This document shows positions 1-9,502 of a DNA stretch of 52,397 bases, piece after piece; within the stretch, counting starts at the first letter, position 1; the number at the start of each line of letters is the position of its first letter. The position numbers were made by a program, and so were the translations under genes. The stretch lies in IMG/VR virus record IMGVR_UViG_3300034375_000774, positions 1-52,397 of that record. One strand, 5' to 3'. This DNA comes from a virus. The notes beneath the pieces are model-generated. The model saw only the letters and a list, made by a program, of their open reading frames with translations. It was not told the origin of the DNA and searched no databases.

Positions 1-1312
1 TAGTAATAGTTGTGGAGAAGTTAGGATCATCACCTAGAGCAGCAGCTAGTTCGTTTAGTGTATCTAGTGTCCCAGGTGCAGAGTCAACTAAGTTAGAAAT
101 AGACGTATCTACGTAACCCTTAGTTGCTGCATCGTTTGTATTAGTAGGTGATGTAAGGTTAGTGATGGTAGCTGTAGTACCAGCATTCATGTTCAACGTA
201 CCGTCGATAGTCACGTTGTTGAAGCTAGATGAACCAGTTGATGTAATGTTACCAGTTACGTCACCAGTCAAATCACCAGTTACGTTACCTGTGACATTAC
301 CAGTTACGTTGCCTGTTACTGGGCCTACAAAAGAAGCTGCTGTAACTGTCGTGCCTGTGATAGCTGCTGGAGTTGTTGTACCAATAGTAGTACCGTCAAT
401 AGTACCTCCATTAATATCAGCAGTCGCCAGTGTAGCTTGTCCAGATGTCGATACAGTTGTAAAGCTACCAGCAGCAGCACTAGAAGCACCAATAGTAGCA
501 CCATCAATAGCACCTCCGTTGATGTCTACAGTGGTAAGTGTAGATGTACCAGTTGCTGTTAGATCAGTTACTGTAGCTGCAGCAGATGTAGTTCCACCAA
601 TAATCACATCGTCTAGTGTACCACCGTTAATGTCAGCAGTAGCAGCAGTAAGACTTGTGTTAGCTGTAAGAGTTGTGAATGTACCAGCAGCAGGTGTAGC
701 AGCACCAATAGTGGTATTGTCAATAGCACCTGAGTCTAAGTCAGCAGATGTAATGTTAGCTGTGCCTAGTGTAGTTACACCAGTAACACCTAGAGTACCA
801 CCGACTGTAGTGTTACCAGTTACACCAAGTGTACCACCAACAGTAGCATTACCAGAGGCATCCATTGTGGTGAAGTCAGCTGCAGCAGGGGTAGTGCCGC
901 CAATAACAGTATTATCAATAGTACCGCCAAGAATAGTAACAGAACCAATCTCACCAATACCGTCTACATATAAGTTCTTAAACTTTAGTCCTGATGTACC
1001 AAGGTCAACATCGTTATCCGTTACAGGAACAATAGCACCGTCTTGAATACGTACCTGCTCAACTGCAGCACCAGAGACTTCAGAGTAAAAACTAATACGG
1101 TTATTTGATGTGTCTACTACTACTTTGTTGAGAGCATCGACATCAGCAATCAGAGGTATGTAAGCACCTTCTGTAGAACTACCATCGTGTTTATGTCCTC
1201 CTGAGAAAGCAAAGGCATCCCGTATCGCATTATATTCTGCGTTTACTGGTGCAGCTTTGATAACCGCATTAGCGATAATGTCAGCTACGGACTGTCTTGA
1301 ATAACCTGCCAT
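1..1312 (-). CDS. Tail fibre, N-terminal part (runs off the left edge)
   Basis: Open reading frame from ATG at 1312 to the window edge with no stop, starting one base after the stop of the upstream tail gene. It begins MAGYSRQSVADIIANAVIKA. After about 120 residues it becomes a long low-complexity repeat of the type TIDNTxIGGTTPAAA, rich in Gly, Thr, Val and Ala, as expected of a trimeric beta-rich fibre shaft. The last residues before the edge read LGDDPNFSTTITS, a motif common in phage tail fibres. The frame continues exactly into the reading frame at the right end of the window, so the two pieces are very probably one protein of about 1031 residues that binds the host surface. The open frame on the opposite strand here is only a shadow of the repeats. 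Confidence 0.85.
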   Translation of the reverse strand, partial: MAGYSRQSVADIIANAVIKAAPVNAEYNAIRDAFAFSGGHKHDGSSTEGAYIPLIADVDALNKVVVDTSNNRISFYSEVSGAAVEQVRIQDGAIVPVTDNDVDLGTSGLKFKNLYVDGIGEIGSVTILGGTIDNTVIGGTTPAAADFTTMDASGNATVGGTLGVTGNTTVGGTLGVTGVTTLGTANITSADLDSGAIDNTTIGAATPAAGTFTTLTANTSLTAATADINGGTLDDVIIGGTTSAAATVTDLTATGTSTLTTVDINGGAIDGATIGASSAAAGSFTTVSTSGQATLATADINGGTIDGTTIGTTTPAAITGTTVTAASFVGPVTGNVTGNVTGNVTGDLTGDVTGNITSTGSSSFNNVTIDGTLNMNAGTTATITNLTSPTNTNDAATKGYVDTSISNLVDSAPGTLDTLNELAAALGDDPNFSTTIT

Positions 1313-1313
1313 T

Positions 1314-2852
1314 TTATAACCTGTCTCCTACCCCAAATGTAACCACTAGACCTTGAATACTATGTGACGCATTGGAATCGTTAGTTACGAATTTAAATGA
1401 TGCTGACTTACCTGAACCTGATATGTTTGTACGTTTAACAGGAGCAGGGTTACCATCAAAGATTGCTGTGCTATCATACAAAGCTTCATTATAATAAGCA
1501 GCAGCACCTTCTGTTGTTAATGTGAAGTTTGTAGGGCTTAATGTGTCAACATCTTCATAGTCATACAAAACTGACATAACAATCTCGTTATCACCCTCAG
1601 CCCGTAGATATGTAGCTACAGTGTAAAAGATTTTACGTTGCTCTGGGTCTTGCATATGAAAGAACGGTGTTTGAAAAACACTAAAGATGTCATCTCCATC
1701 AAAGTCATTGCCACGTTCTTGCCTATGAACTTTACCTGCGGAATCACCGTGTATAATAAATTCGTTTTGTCCTATATAACCACTGTCAGCACAAGTAGCT
1801 GTAATACCTAGCATCTGGCTATATTCAAACTGTAGTCCGTTAGGTGTCTGTCTAAACCCACCAATAATACCTTGAGAGTCTGCTGCACCAAAGAAATAAC
1901 GGAACTGTGTTTTCTGCCTAATGACTACTGCGTTAAGACTTTCTAGGTCAATATCAAACACAATGTCAGTAAAGATAGACTGAATGTCTTTTGATACTGT
2001 CTCTAGGTTAACGTCACCAATCTTATCTGTACCACTGATAGGACGTAGACCATCTTGTGATAAAAAGAGTAGGTCACCACCTATCTCAATTACACTATCT
2101 GAAGCCATACACCCTAGATCATCTGTAACTTCTTGTAGTACAAAGTTAGAGATGTTATCGCCAACAAGCTTACGGATATTGTTAGTACCAAAGATATACA
2201 ACACATCACGGAAAGATTTGATAGCTACAACAGGAAAGCCTACGTTAATAACACCAGCACCATCAGCAGGAGCAAAGCTAGTCTCATCGTAAGGTGCACT
2301 AAAATAAAGATTCGTGTTCTCACTAGGATCACCTGCTAAGAACATATGGTTTTTATATACGTGTGAGAACTTAGGTGCGCTGGGTGCATCTGCGTGTGTA
2401 ATCTGAGTATAAGTTGTACCATCATATGTAGCTGCAGGGTTGATAGCATCAGTAAGAAGTATCTTAGAACTACCCCAGTTGTACTTAGTAAAACGTACCT
2501 TTGTCACACCAGTCATTGTAGGTGAACCAGAAGTAGTTACTGCAACCCAAGCTTCAGTAGCTGTATCCCAGTAATGTAAATAGTTAGAACCACTAGAAGG
2601 TGTACGGCAAGCTAGAATGCCATCGTTAATACCATTAGCTACACATACACCTAAGACATTACCTGTACCTGATACTGTACCGTAGTCGTTACTAAAGCCA
2701 TTGATCTTTCTGTAACCACCAGTAACAGCAGGCTCATAGTTAATCAAAGAGATAGCTGAACCAGGCTGAGTCTCACCTTGTGATAACACATCACGACTAG
2801 TGTTAAGACCACCTTGGCAGAATACTTTAAATGAGGCTAGATTGTCAGCCAT
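1314..2852 (-). CDS. Tail-associated virion protein, beta-propeller-like
   Basis: 512 residues, beginning MADNLASFKVFCQGGLNTS. It lies between the tail adaptor-like gene and the tail fibre, overlapping the former by one base and almost abutting the latter. Repeated short strands with Gly, Trp and Tyr, for example NYLHYWDTATEAWVAV and DVLYIFGTNNIRKLVG, suggest a mostly beta, propeller-like fold. This matches the large tail-nozzle or stabilisation protein found at this position in many podoviruses. Function is inferred from position and composition. No enzyme motif was seen. Confidence 0.65.
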   Translation of the reverse strand: MADNLASFKVFCQGGLNTSRDVLSQGETQPGSAISLINYEPAVTGGYRKINGFSNDYGTVSGTGNVLGVCVANGINDGILACRTPSSGSNYLHYWDTATEAWVAVTTSGSPTMTGVTKVRFTKYNWGSSKILLTDAINPAATYDGTTYTQITHADAPSAPKFSHVYKNHMFLAGDPSENTNLYFSAPYDETSFAPADGAGVINVGFPVVAIKSFRDVLYIFGTNNIRKLVGDNISNFVLQEVTDDLGCMASDSVIEIGGDLLFLSQDGLRPISGTDKIGDVNLETVSKDIQSIFTDIVFDIDLESLNAVVIRQKTQFRYFFGAADSQGIIGGFRQTPNGLQFEYSQMLGITATCADSGYIGQNEFIIHGDSAGKVHRQERGNDFDGDDIFSVFQTPFFHMQDPEQRKIFYTVATYLRAEGDNEIVMSVLYDYEDVDTLSPTNFTLTTEGAAAYYNEALYDSTAIFDGNPAPVKRTNISGSGKSASFKFVTNDSNASHSIQGLVVTFGVGDRL

Positions 2853-3577
2853 TAGACACCGCCATTAAAAGAGCTTGTTCTTGACCGTGAAACTACAGTA
2901 GAGCGCACAGACAGCGGATCATCCATCAATACTCGACGCATAGACTTAATACCGTCTTCAAAGTTCTTTTGATGCATAGCGGCACTTTGTTCATTACTAC
3001 GGAAGCGCATCATAAACATCATTGCACCATCAACAACTACATGCTTGAAGCGATCAGGTATAATACACACATCATCATACAAGCTTAGATCTGCAGGGTA
3101 AGACCAGTAAGTGTACTCGATTTCATACGCAGCATTAGGTGTAGGTGTAACACCAAAAGACTCACCTAGAGTTTGATAAATACGTACAGGAGCACCATCG
3201 CCGTTTACTGTGTCACCTTCATCATCAGCTGCACGGAAGCTTTGAATGTATTCCTCATAAGACATAGCTCTCAAGTTCATTGGGCTATTGCCTACAGAGC
3301 TTAACTTCTTAAGATAGAATGTGTCCCAGTCTGCACTTGAGTAGTCTGAGGGAAAGCTATACTCACGTGTACCTACTGTAAGAGTCTGTGTATATGTAGT
3401 TTTAAGGAAAGGCCATTCTTGACCGTCCTGCAGAATAAGTCTAACGCTACTGTTTACTGCATCCTTAGCTAGTGCTTGAACGTTACGCACTGAGTCAAAG
3501 CCATCACCAGCAATGTCAAGTGTGACCTCGTTAAGTCTACGCAGTAGCTCATTTACTAGTGAAATGTAAGTAGCCAT
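2852..3577 (-). CDS. Tail tubular / head-to-tail adaptor-like protein
   Basis: 241 residues, MATYISLVNELLRRLNEV at the N-terminus. The order capsid, this gene, large tail protein, fibre is the usual place of the tail tubular A or adaptor protein in podoviruses. The opening helix with 'LVNELLRRLNE' and the later 'QDGQEWPFLKTTYTQTL' followed by 'TREYSFPSDY' are features I associate with this phage family. It is probably a ring component joining portal and nozzle. Its stop overlaps the start of the next gene, which suggests coupled translation. Confidence 0.6.
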   Translation of the reverse strand: MATYISLVNELLRRLNEVTLDIAGDGFDSVRNVQALAKDAVNSSVRLILQDGQEWPFLKTTYTQTLTVGTREYSFPSDYSSADWDTFYLKKLSSVGNSPMNLRAMSYEEYIQSFRAADDEGDTVNGDGAPVRIYQTLGESFGVTPTPNAAYEIEYTYWSYPADLSLYDDVCIIPDRFKHVVVDGAMMFMMRFRSNEQSAAMHQKNFEDGIKSMRRVLMDDPLSVRSTVVSRSRTSSFNGGV

Positions 3578-3645
3578 AGAGTTATCCTACTATTAGAAGT
3601 ACTATAGGGCCAGCATGTAGCCAGCCCTACAGATTGTGTCACTTA

Positions 3646-4704
3646 CTACGCAGCGTTGTAACGTGTTGTGATAAGCGCTTCTGGGCGTAGAATCTTACGT
3701 CCATACAAGTGCATACCACGAACGATGTCTGCGAATGAATCAGGGTCACGGTAGTTCTCAACTTTGTTGATCTGTTCCGCTGAAGCTACTGCTTCTTCCT
3801 GACCTGCAACGATAACACCGTAGTTGTCGTTCTGTGCTGTAGTACCAGAAGTACCTGCGCCAGTGCCTTTTGCTGGTAGGTTGTTTGAAACATAAACACG
3901 GAAGCCGTGTAGGTTGTTCATAACCAAACCATTCATCAAGCCTGATCCACCGAAGTCTGCATTTAGAAGACGTGAATCTTCATCTTTTAGCATTTCAATG
4001 AATACTGGGTCAACAACGATCCAACGTCCACGTGAGTCAACATTCTCTGTGTCCATCTTACGAGCCATACGAGCTACGACTGTTAGAGGAGATACAGTTG
4101 TTGCTGACAATGCAGTTGCGCCTGGTAGACGTGGTGCTAGAGGAACTGAGTCACCTGCTGTCGCTGTAGCAGAGATAGTCAAGTTTGAGAAATCAGTTGC
4201 GTCTAGGTGGTTCGCTGTTAGGAACTCGCCTGTTAGGTTAGCTGGAGTGTCATGCTGTGCATCACCAGATGTTGCAGTTGAATACTCACCTGCTGATGTG
4301 TGGCCTGACAAGTACTGCATCACGTCTGTGTCCATAGCGTCTGCCATTTTATAAGCAGCACGGTCAGCAGCAAGTGATACATAATCAACGTTTGCGAACT
4401 GATCTTCGATGTCATCCATTTTGAATGCGAAGTAGTTAGCTTTGTCGATTGTCAGTGAGAAGTCTTCGTTTGCAAGCTTCTCTACAGAAATACCTGTGTG
4501 ACGCTCTAGTGCGTTAACAGTTACATCTGGCTCTTTTTGAATGCGAACCACATCACCTTGGTTGGCGATCTCACCGAAGTAAGAGTTGTTTGTGATTGCG
4601 TTTGTGACAGCAGATTTACGTAGAGCAATCTGTGCCTGTTTGGAGTAGATAATAGGAGACCAGTTGGTTCCTGTAAATCCACCCGATGCGGAAGTAATAG
4701 CCAT
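3646..4704 (-). CDS. Major capsid protein
   Basis: 352 residues with a strong ribosome binding site (AAGGAG seven bases upstream). It sits directly after the scaffold gene and alone behind a 229-base intergenic region with a promoter-like sequence, as expected for the most abundant virion protein. The N-terminus MAITSASGGFTGTNWSPIIY, the long central 'ADRAAYKMADAMDTDVMQYL' helix and the C-terminal 'MHLYGRKILRPEAL' resemble phage coat proteins of the HK97-like fold. Assignment is by position, size and similarity from memory. Confidence 0.8.
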   Translation of the reverse strand: MAITSASGGFTGTNWSPIIYSKQAQIALRKSAVTNAITNNSYFGEIANQGDVVRIQKEPDVTVNALERHTGISVEKLANEDFSLTIDKANYFAFKMDDIEDQFANVDYVSLAADRAAYKMADAMDTDVMQYLSGHTSAGEYSTATSGDAQHDTPANLTGEFLTANHLDATDFSNLTISATATAGDSVPLAPRLPGATALSATTVSPLTVVARMARKMDTENVDSRGRWIVVDPVFIEMLKDEDSRLLNADFGGSGLMNGLVMNNLHGFRVYVSNNLPAKGTGAGTSGTTAQNDNYGVIVAGQEEAVASAEQINKVENYRDPDSFADIVRGMHLYGRKILRPEALITTRYNAA

Positions 4705-4896
4705 AGTTAATTCTCCTTATAGATATGGCGTGATATTGTTACACTACATATCCACTAAAGAGGCCATTCATTCTAGGGTAGTCAGCGTAGCTCAATCAGA
4801 TTGGCCTATCTTTTTAGAGCGCTGGGCCTATATGTTTGGGTAGTTCTTTGTGTGGCTAGTGCTAATTAAAGCATACACACTGTTTTTTGTGTATAT

Positions 4897-4930
4897 ACTA
4901 TAGTTTTACTTATGTGAACAAGAATGTCAA
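4897..4930 (-). promoter_or_regulatory. Possible leftward promoter for the capsid gene
   Basis: TTGACA at 4930-4925 is followed after 16 bases by TAAAAC at 4908-4903. The -10 overlaps TATAGTTTTACTTAT (plus-strand 4899-4913), a variant of the TATAGTT...ACTATA element seen at other leftward control sites. The -10 is only 4 of 6. A separate promoter for capsid in front of a large operon is plausible. Confidence 0.4.
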
Positions 4931-4933
4931 GCA

Positions 4934-5884
4934 TTACTTTGTCATATCATAAATAAATTTACCTGAGCGTTGCGCATCAAGGATTTCCTCTTGGCGCTTC
5001 TCATATTCTTTGATAGACATCTTAGCTATCTGTGATTCACGTAAGTAGTTCGATGCATCATCTTGTTGAACTTGTGTGTTACGTTTAGTACGAACTGAAG
5101 ATGCAGCATCCTTGTCGTTATTCACAGGACGAGAGTCTTTGATGCCTTTATCTACTTTATACATATCAATAACACGTCCGACTGACTTTGCGTCTTCTGC
5201 GTTCTCGTATAAAGCATCTTGAATTACTTTCGGCTGTGACTCTGCCCACGTATGGAAAGCATCATCAGCACGAATCTCTTCAAAGTCTGGATGCATCTGT
5301 AGTAGCTCTGCTTCTGCACGTTGACGTTTAGCATCTACACGTAGCTCTTCGATTTCCTTCAAACGCTTATCAATATCTGATGCACGTTCTTCAGCTTTAC
5401 GATCAGCGATAGCTTCTACGATACCAGCTACGTCAGGGTACTTACTTGCCCAAGCTTCGATCTCTTCAGTAGTCTTAGGTAGTACCAACTCGTTCTTAGT
5501 GGCTTTGTCTAGTTGAGACTGTAGCTTCTCAAACTTAACTTTCCACTCTTGTTCTTTCTCTTGAACGTGACGACGAAGATCACCATAGCGCTTCTTGAAG
5601 TTCTTCTCTTCTGCGCTTAGCTCAGCATCATCTCCTTCTTGGGATGCTTCAGCTTTGCTTGCTTCTTCTTGTTTGGTACTACTCTCTGCCTGTACTGGTT
5701 CTGAGACAGGCTCTTCGCTACGGGGTTCAGCTTCAGTAGTTTGTTTTTCTTCGGGCGGTTCATCTTCTTTAGCCATCCCAGCTTGTTTCATTAGTTCTTG
5801 TAACTCTTGTTCGTCACGACTAATACGTGCAGCGTTACGTTGATGTGCAGGTGAGTTCACCTCTAGTTGTTCTACTTCAGCCAT
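4934..5884 (-). CDS. Scaffolding protein
   Basis: 316 residues, highly charged, with a Glu/Ala/Ser-rich disordered N-terminal third and long coiled-coil segments around residues 95-200 (for example KKRYGDLRRHVQEKEQEWKV). It lies immediately upstream of the major capsid gene in transcription order, the canonical place for a scaffold that guides procapsid assembly and is later removed. There is no membrane segment and no catalytic motif. Confidence 0.8.
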   Translation of the reverse strand: MAEVEQLEVNSPAHQRNAARISRDEQELQELMKQAGMAKEDEPPEEKQTTEAEPRSEEPVSEPVQAESSTKQEEASKAEASQEGDDAELSAEEKNFKKRYGDLRRHVQEKEQEWKVKFEKLQSQLDKATKNELVLPKTTEEIEAWASKYPDVAGIVEAIADRKAEERASDIDKRLKEIEELRVDAKRQRAEAELLQMHPDFEEIRADDAFHTWAESQPKVIQDALYENAEDAKSVGRVIDMYKVDKGIKDSRPVNNDKDAASSVRTKRNTQVQQDDASNYLRESQIAKMSIKEYEKRQEEILDAQRSGKFIYDMTK

Positions 5885-5953
5885 TGTATTCTCCTTATGT
5901 TGGGGCCAGCTTCATGCGCTGGGTGGCCTTATTGTTATATGGATTGAGAGTTG

Positions 5954-7432
5954 TTATGTGTACATCCAGCCTAAGCCAGCAGCGTTTGCTTCGTCAACGG
6001 CTTTTTGCATTTCTGGTGGAAGAGCAGAACCTGCTTTACGATAAGCTGTAACCAAATCTTTAGGCGCTACTGCTCTAGCTTGTGAAGCAATAGCATTCAA
6101 ACGAGCTTGTTCACTTCTGCTTGCACCAATACCTCTCGCTTTTACTGCCTCTAGAGCAGCGTTCTTTGGTTCTTCTTCTACCGCTGGTGCTTCAGCTGTT
6201 TCAGTTTCTTCAGGTGCTTTATATTCTTGATCACGGCGGTCACCTGCCCAAGAACGTTTGAGAGTTAATAGGTTACCTTCATCATCTTTAGCTTGAATAC
6301 CCGACTGACCATCAAATCCTAATAGATCACCTAACCAAGTGTCACCAAAGTCTGTGCCTTTTTTGTTACCTTCAACTTGATCGCTAAAGTCTCTCAAGCC
6401 ACCATACAAGGTAGCCTCGCCACCAAAGATACTACCTCTACGCTCAAGATCTGTTTTAATACCTTCAGACTCCATACGCTCAACAATATCGTTATAACGT
6501 GCTACTGCACCTGTGTTAACTAAGGCAGATATAGGAGCACCAATAGCACCTGCTAGACCTGCTGCTATGTTAGCCATTGTAGATAGACCTCTAGCTGTCT
6601 TCTCTAAGTCTTCACTCTTAATTTTTGATACTTCAATAGGGGCAGGAGCAAGTGCCTGTGATTGCTGTCCAATGTCATCTAAGCGTCTGGAATAACCGCT
6701 TTCACCAGAGGTCACTGCTGGAGCAACACTTGGTGCCACACCTGAAGAAGGTGCACCCACTGTTGTAGCTGTAGTTGTAGCTACTGGTGTTTGTGTGTAG
6801 CCTTGCTGTATAAGAGTGTCATACTCAGTTTGTTGTGCTGGTAAGCTCAGTGTACGTACTTCTCCGTTAGGCCCATACAGAGTCACAACTGTGATACCTG
6901 GAGTAGGAGCCGTTGTTTGCGCTAAGAAGCCAGGAGCAAAAGACATTCCTGTAGCTTGTGTAAACTGAGGAGCGTTAGGATCTACAGTACCGCCTTCAGC
7001 GTAACCTACAGTATTGCCTACAGCTTGAGGAGCAGGCTGCAAGTAAGGGTCAGCTTGAACAGAACCGCCCATAGCCATACCCGTTACTTGCTCTAATGCG
7101 GCGACTTCTTCAGGGGTTAAGTCACCGACATCTCCTTCAGACATTTCGACAGGCTCACCACCGATACGTCCGTTAGCTTCCATCTCCATCATACCACGTT
7201 TAGCTTCCTCACGCAAGTCCTCAAAGAACTTTACACCATAGAAGCGTACTACATCAGCAGGTACAACGTATTCACCTTCACTAAGTTGCGCTGGGATATC
7301 GTCACGCACTTCTTCAGCTAATGACCCAGGAGGTACTTCGTTTCCGCTTACAGGATCTACAGTAGCCCCATCATCAGTGAGACCACCTTCCTCCATCATA
7401 AACGCCATTTCCATCTGCTTAGCTGTGTCCAT
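5954..7432 (-). CDS. Conserved phage structural protein near portal and scaffold
   Basis: 492 residues starting MDTAKQMEMAFMMEEGGLTD. The N-terminal segment 'LSEGEYVVPADVVRFYGVKF' is a motif I recognise in many marine podovirus proteins encoded next to the portal. The middle is Pro/Thr/Ala-rich with Gly, and a hydrophobic stretch lies around residues 285-310 (STMANIAAGLAGAIGAPISA). It is probably a minor head component; its function is not known to me. Its start overlaps the end of the 67-residue gene upstream. Confidence 0.55.
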   Translation of the reverse strand: MDTAKQMEMAFMMEEGGLTDDGATVDPVSGNEVPPGSLAEEVRDDIPAQLSEGEYVVPADVVRFYGVKFFEDLREEAKRGMMEMEANGRIGGEPVEMSEGDVGDLTPEEVAALEQVTGMAMGGSVQADPYLQPAPQAVGNTVGYAEGGTVDPNAPQFTQATGMSFAPGFLAQTTAPTPGITVVTLYGPNGEVRTLSLPAQQTEYDTLIQQGYTQTPVATTTATTVGAPSSGVAPSVAPAVTSGESGYSRRLDDIGQQSQALAPAPIEVSKIKSEDLEKTARGLSTMANIAAGLAGAIGAPISALVNTGAVARYNDIVERMESEGIKTDLERRGSIFGGEATLYGGLRDFSDQVEGNKKGTDFGDTWLGDLLGFDGQSGIQAKDDEGNLLTLKRSWAGDRRDQEYKAPEETETAEAPAVEEEPKNAALEAVKARGIGASRSEQARLNAIASQARAVAPKDLVTAYRKAGSALPPEMQKAVDEANAAGLGWMYT

Positions 7433-7622
7433 TAACTTCTTCCCTCATAAGTTTTAGTCTACGTAGTGCAGCTATCTCACCTTGTATGCGATACATTGCC
7501 TCTGCGTCATTGCTTTGCTCTATACGGACATGCGCTGCACCAATCTTACTATCTAGGTACTCTACATAAGCATCCCATAGAGGCTTGTCGTTTGTTATTT
7601 TCTTTAGTGCGCCTAAACTCAT
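7419..7622 (-). CDS. Small conserved protein, helical
   Basis: 67 residues, predicted mostly helical with 'EAMYRIQGEIAALRRLKLMREE' near the C-terminus. It overlaps the start of the downstream structural gene by 14 bases and the stop of the 627-residue gene by 4 bases, so it is translated within the head operon. Small proteins of this kind often sit beside podovirus portals. Function unknown. Confidence 0.6.
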   Translation of the reverse strand: MSLGALKKITNDKPLWDAYVEYLDSKIGAAHVRIEQSNDAEAMYRIQGEIAALRRLKLMREEVNGHS

Positions 7623-9502
7623 TTAGTTGGTCTCTCTACTAATCCACCTTTGTTGAAGCGTAGTTTAATATTTGTTGGATCAATAGTCAAGTTAGAAATG
7701 TCTAGGAGTGTACCTTCAACTGTTTTATTTAACTGATTATTATAATCATAGTCTGGGTTACTTACATCTCTATAAACAAGTTTTTTCTTACCTATCTCTA
7801 CTTGATTACCTAGCTCAGCTTTTAACTGTTTAAGTGCTTTATTGTAAGCAGTTACATATGTATTATAGAAAGCAGAACCTTTAGAGATTTTTTCGGATAC
7901 CTCATCTGCTCTAAAACGTTTCTCTGCAAGCTGCTCTACAGGAGGTAATACAATTTCATCTATACCTTTTGCTTTAGCGTCCGCTATAATAGCCTGTAAA
8001 GATAGACGTACTGTATCGGTTAGTTTTTGTATAGGCAAGTCTTTTTTAGTTATAGCTGTAGTAAGGCTACCTAAGTAAGTTTCTACACTGTTGTACATAG
8101 CATCACTTATAGCGTCTATCTCATAGTCACTACCATCATACTCTTTTCTTAACAAAGCCCCTGCTACTCTTGAAATACTACCTGTATCTCCAAATAAGTA
8201 TTCCTCTTTTACACCACGCTCTTTAGCGGCTTTCTTAAATACATCAATGCGATCTTCTCTGCTTAATTTTTTATTAAGTCTTGTAGGTATAACTACGTCT
8301 TCAATGTAACTTTTTAGTTCTTTAATAGGTTTATCAGGAAAACCACTACCTTCAGTCTCAATTAAGTATTCAGCCTCTCTATAAAGACGGTTTAAATCTG
8401 TATCTAAGGTCTTTCTTTGTTTCTTCTTAAATTTAGGTAAATCGTCTACAACATTCTGTAGAGGGTCCGACTGAAGTTCTTCAATTAAGATGTAAGGTTT
8501 CCTTGACCCTCTTATGACTGTAGGATGTGCCATTTTAGGCATAGGGACGCTAATTTCACCCTTTTCTTGAATTAGGTAAGAAGGAAGCTTATCTACATAA
8601 TCAAAACTAGTAGGGTCATTTTGTTGGCCCCAACGAATAGCAGGTCCGTCACCTCCTTGACTTACTAATCTAACAGGCATAGTTTGAACCCCTATTTTCT
8701 TTAAGGCCCAAGCTCTATGCCTACCATCGTGACCTGTTACTTTTGCTGTACCGTCACCGTTATTCTTAAAGGTTAAAGAAGGAATAGAGTCAAACTTAGT
8801 TCCTTTCTCAGCCAACTCTACAGTGTTTTTTAGTTTTCTTATTTCAATTCCATCTTCAGCTGCCTTTAAGAAATGCTTAATAGGCATATCAACGACTATC
8901 TCTCTTGACTTGTCGTTTTGTTTCTTAGCGACTTCTAGTGCCTCTTCACTAAACTGAGGATAAGTTTTTAAGGCTGGTTGTTCAATACCTCTAACGCTGT
9001 ACCTTGTATGTGCAAGATTAGAAGGGCCAAAGTGGGTAAATAAGCCTAAATCATCTTCTGATTCAATACTAAGCTCAACGTAGTCTGTTTCTTTATCTTC
9101 TAAAAAACTCTGTCTTTGTGTTGTTTTGTATTTAATAGGAGTGACTTTAGTGGCCTTAACCTCTAACCCACCTAGACCTTCTTTAGCACTCTCAGCTGTG
9201 TATAACTCACCAGGCTCTAGTCCTAACCCACGATACTCCATCTCACCTTGTGTGACTTTAGGTGCACGTTTACGTACAAACGCTTCGATGTTCTCACCAC
9301 GTGTACCTTCTTTACCGATAGGCGCTTCGTCAATAGCACTCTCTAGTGGGCTATAGAATCGTGCCACTGTAGGGTCACTAGGATCAGCTACATCCGTCAG
9401 TACCTCTTCTGTTTGTTTAAACATAGGGTTGTACTTGGGGTTGTCAATGATGCCAAGCGCTGAGCTTAGCTCTTTAGCTATCATACGAGAGATACCTGAC
9501 AT
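7619..9502 (-). CDS. Large head-region protein with a ParB-like segment
   Basis: 627 residues between portal and scaffold. Around residues 255-285 it carries VTGHDGRHRAWALKKIGV, which resembles the DGRHRxxAL box of ParB-like nuclease or CTPase folds. 'YILIEELQSDPLQ' (about residue 343) recalls the EIQSD motif of large phage polyproteins. The rest is charged and helical. The ATGA overlap with the portal stop indicates translational coupling. It could be a minor virion protein, an ejected enzyme or a maturation factor; I cannot choose between these. Confidence 0.55.
   Translation of the reverse strand: MSGISRMIAKELSSALGIIDNPKYNPMFKQTEEVLTDVADPSDPTVARFYSPLESAIDEAPIGKEGTRGENIEAFVRKRAPKVTQGEMEYRGLGLEPGELYTAESAKEGLGGLEVKATKVTPIKYKTTQRQSFLEDKETDYVELSIESEDDLGLFTHFGPSNLAHTRYSVRGIEQPALKTYPQFSEEALEVAKKQNDKSREIVVDMPIKHFLKAAEDGIEIRKLKNTVELAEKGTKFDSIPSLTFKNNGDGTAKVTGHDGRHRAWALKKIGVQTMPVRLVSQGGDGPAIRWGQQNDPTSFDYVDKLPSYLIQEKGEISVPMPKMAHPTVIRGSRKPYILIEELQSDPLQNVVDDLPKFKKKQRKTLDTDLNRLYREAEYLIETEGSGFPDKPIKELKSYIEDVVIPTRLNKKLSREDRIDVFKKAAKERGVKEEYLFGDTGSISRVAGALLRKEYDGSDYEIDAISDAMYNSVETYLGSLTTAITKKDLPIQKLTDTVRLSLQAIIADAKAKGIDEIVLPPVEQLAEKRFRADEVSEKISKGSAFYNTYVTAYNKALKQLKAELGNQVEIGKKKLVYRDVSNPDYDYNNQLNKTVEGTLLDISNLTIDPTNIKLRFNKGGLVERPTK

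Noticed and set aside
162-1046. Open frame of 294 residues on the plus strand
   Set aside because: Val/Pro/Thr-rich shadow of the repetitive tail-fibre gene on the minus strand.
3600-3640. Hairpin AGGGCTGGC...GCTGGCCCT after the capsid gene
   Set aside because: Needs two G-U pairs and has no T-tract on the minus strand; at most a weak attenuator or mRNA end.
4770-4850. tRNA-like string (GCGTAGCTCAAT ... TAGAGCGCT)
   Set aside because: Looks like a tRNA D-arm with an expanded loop, but no anticodon stem, T-arm or acceptor pairing could be built. Coincidence, overlapping an octamer copy.
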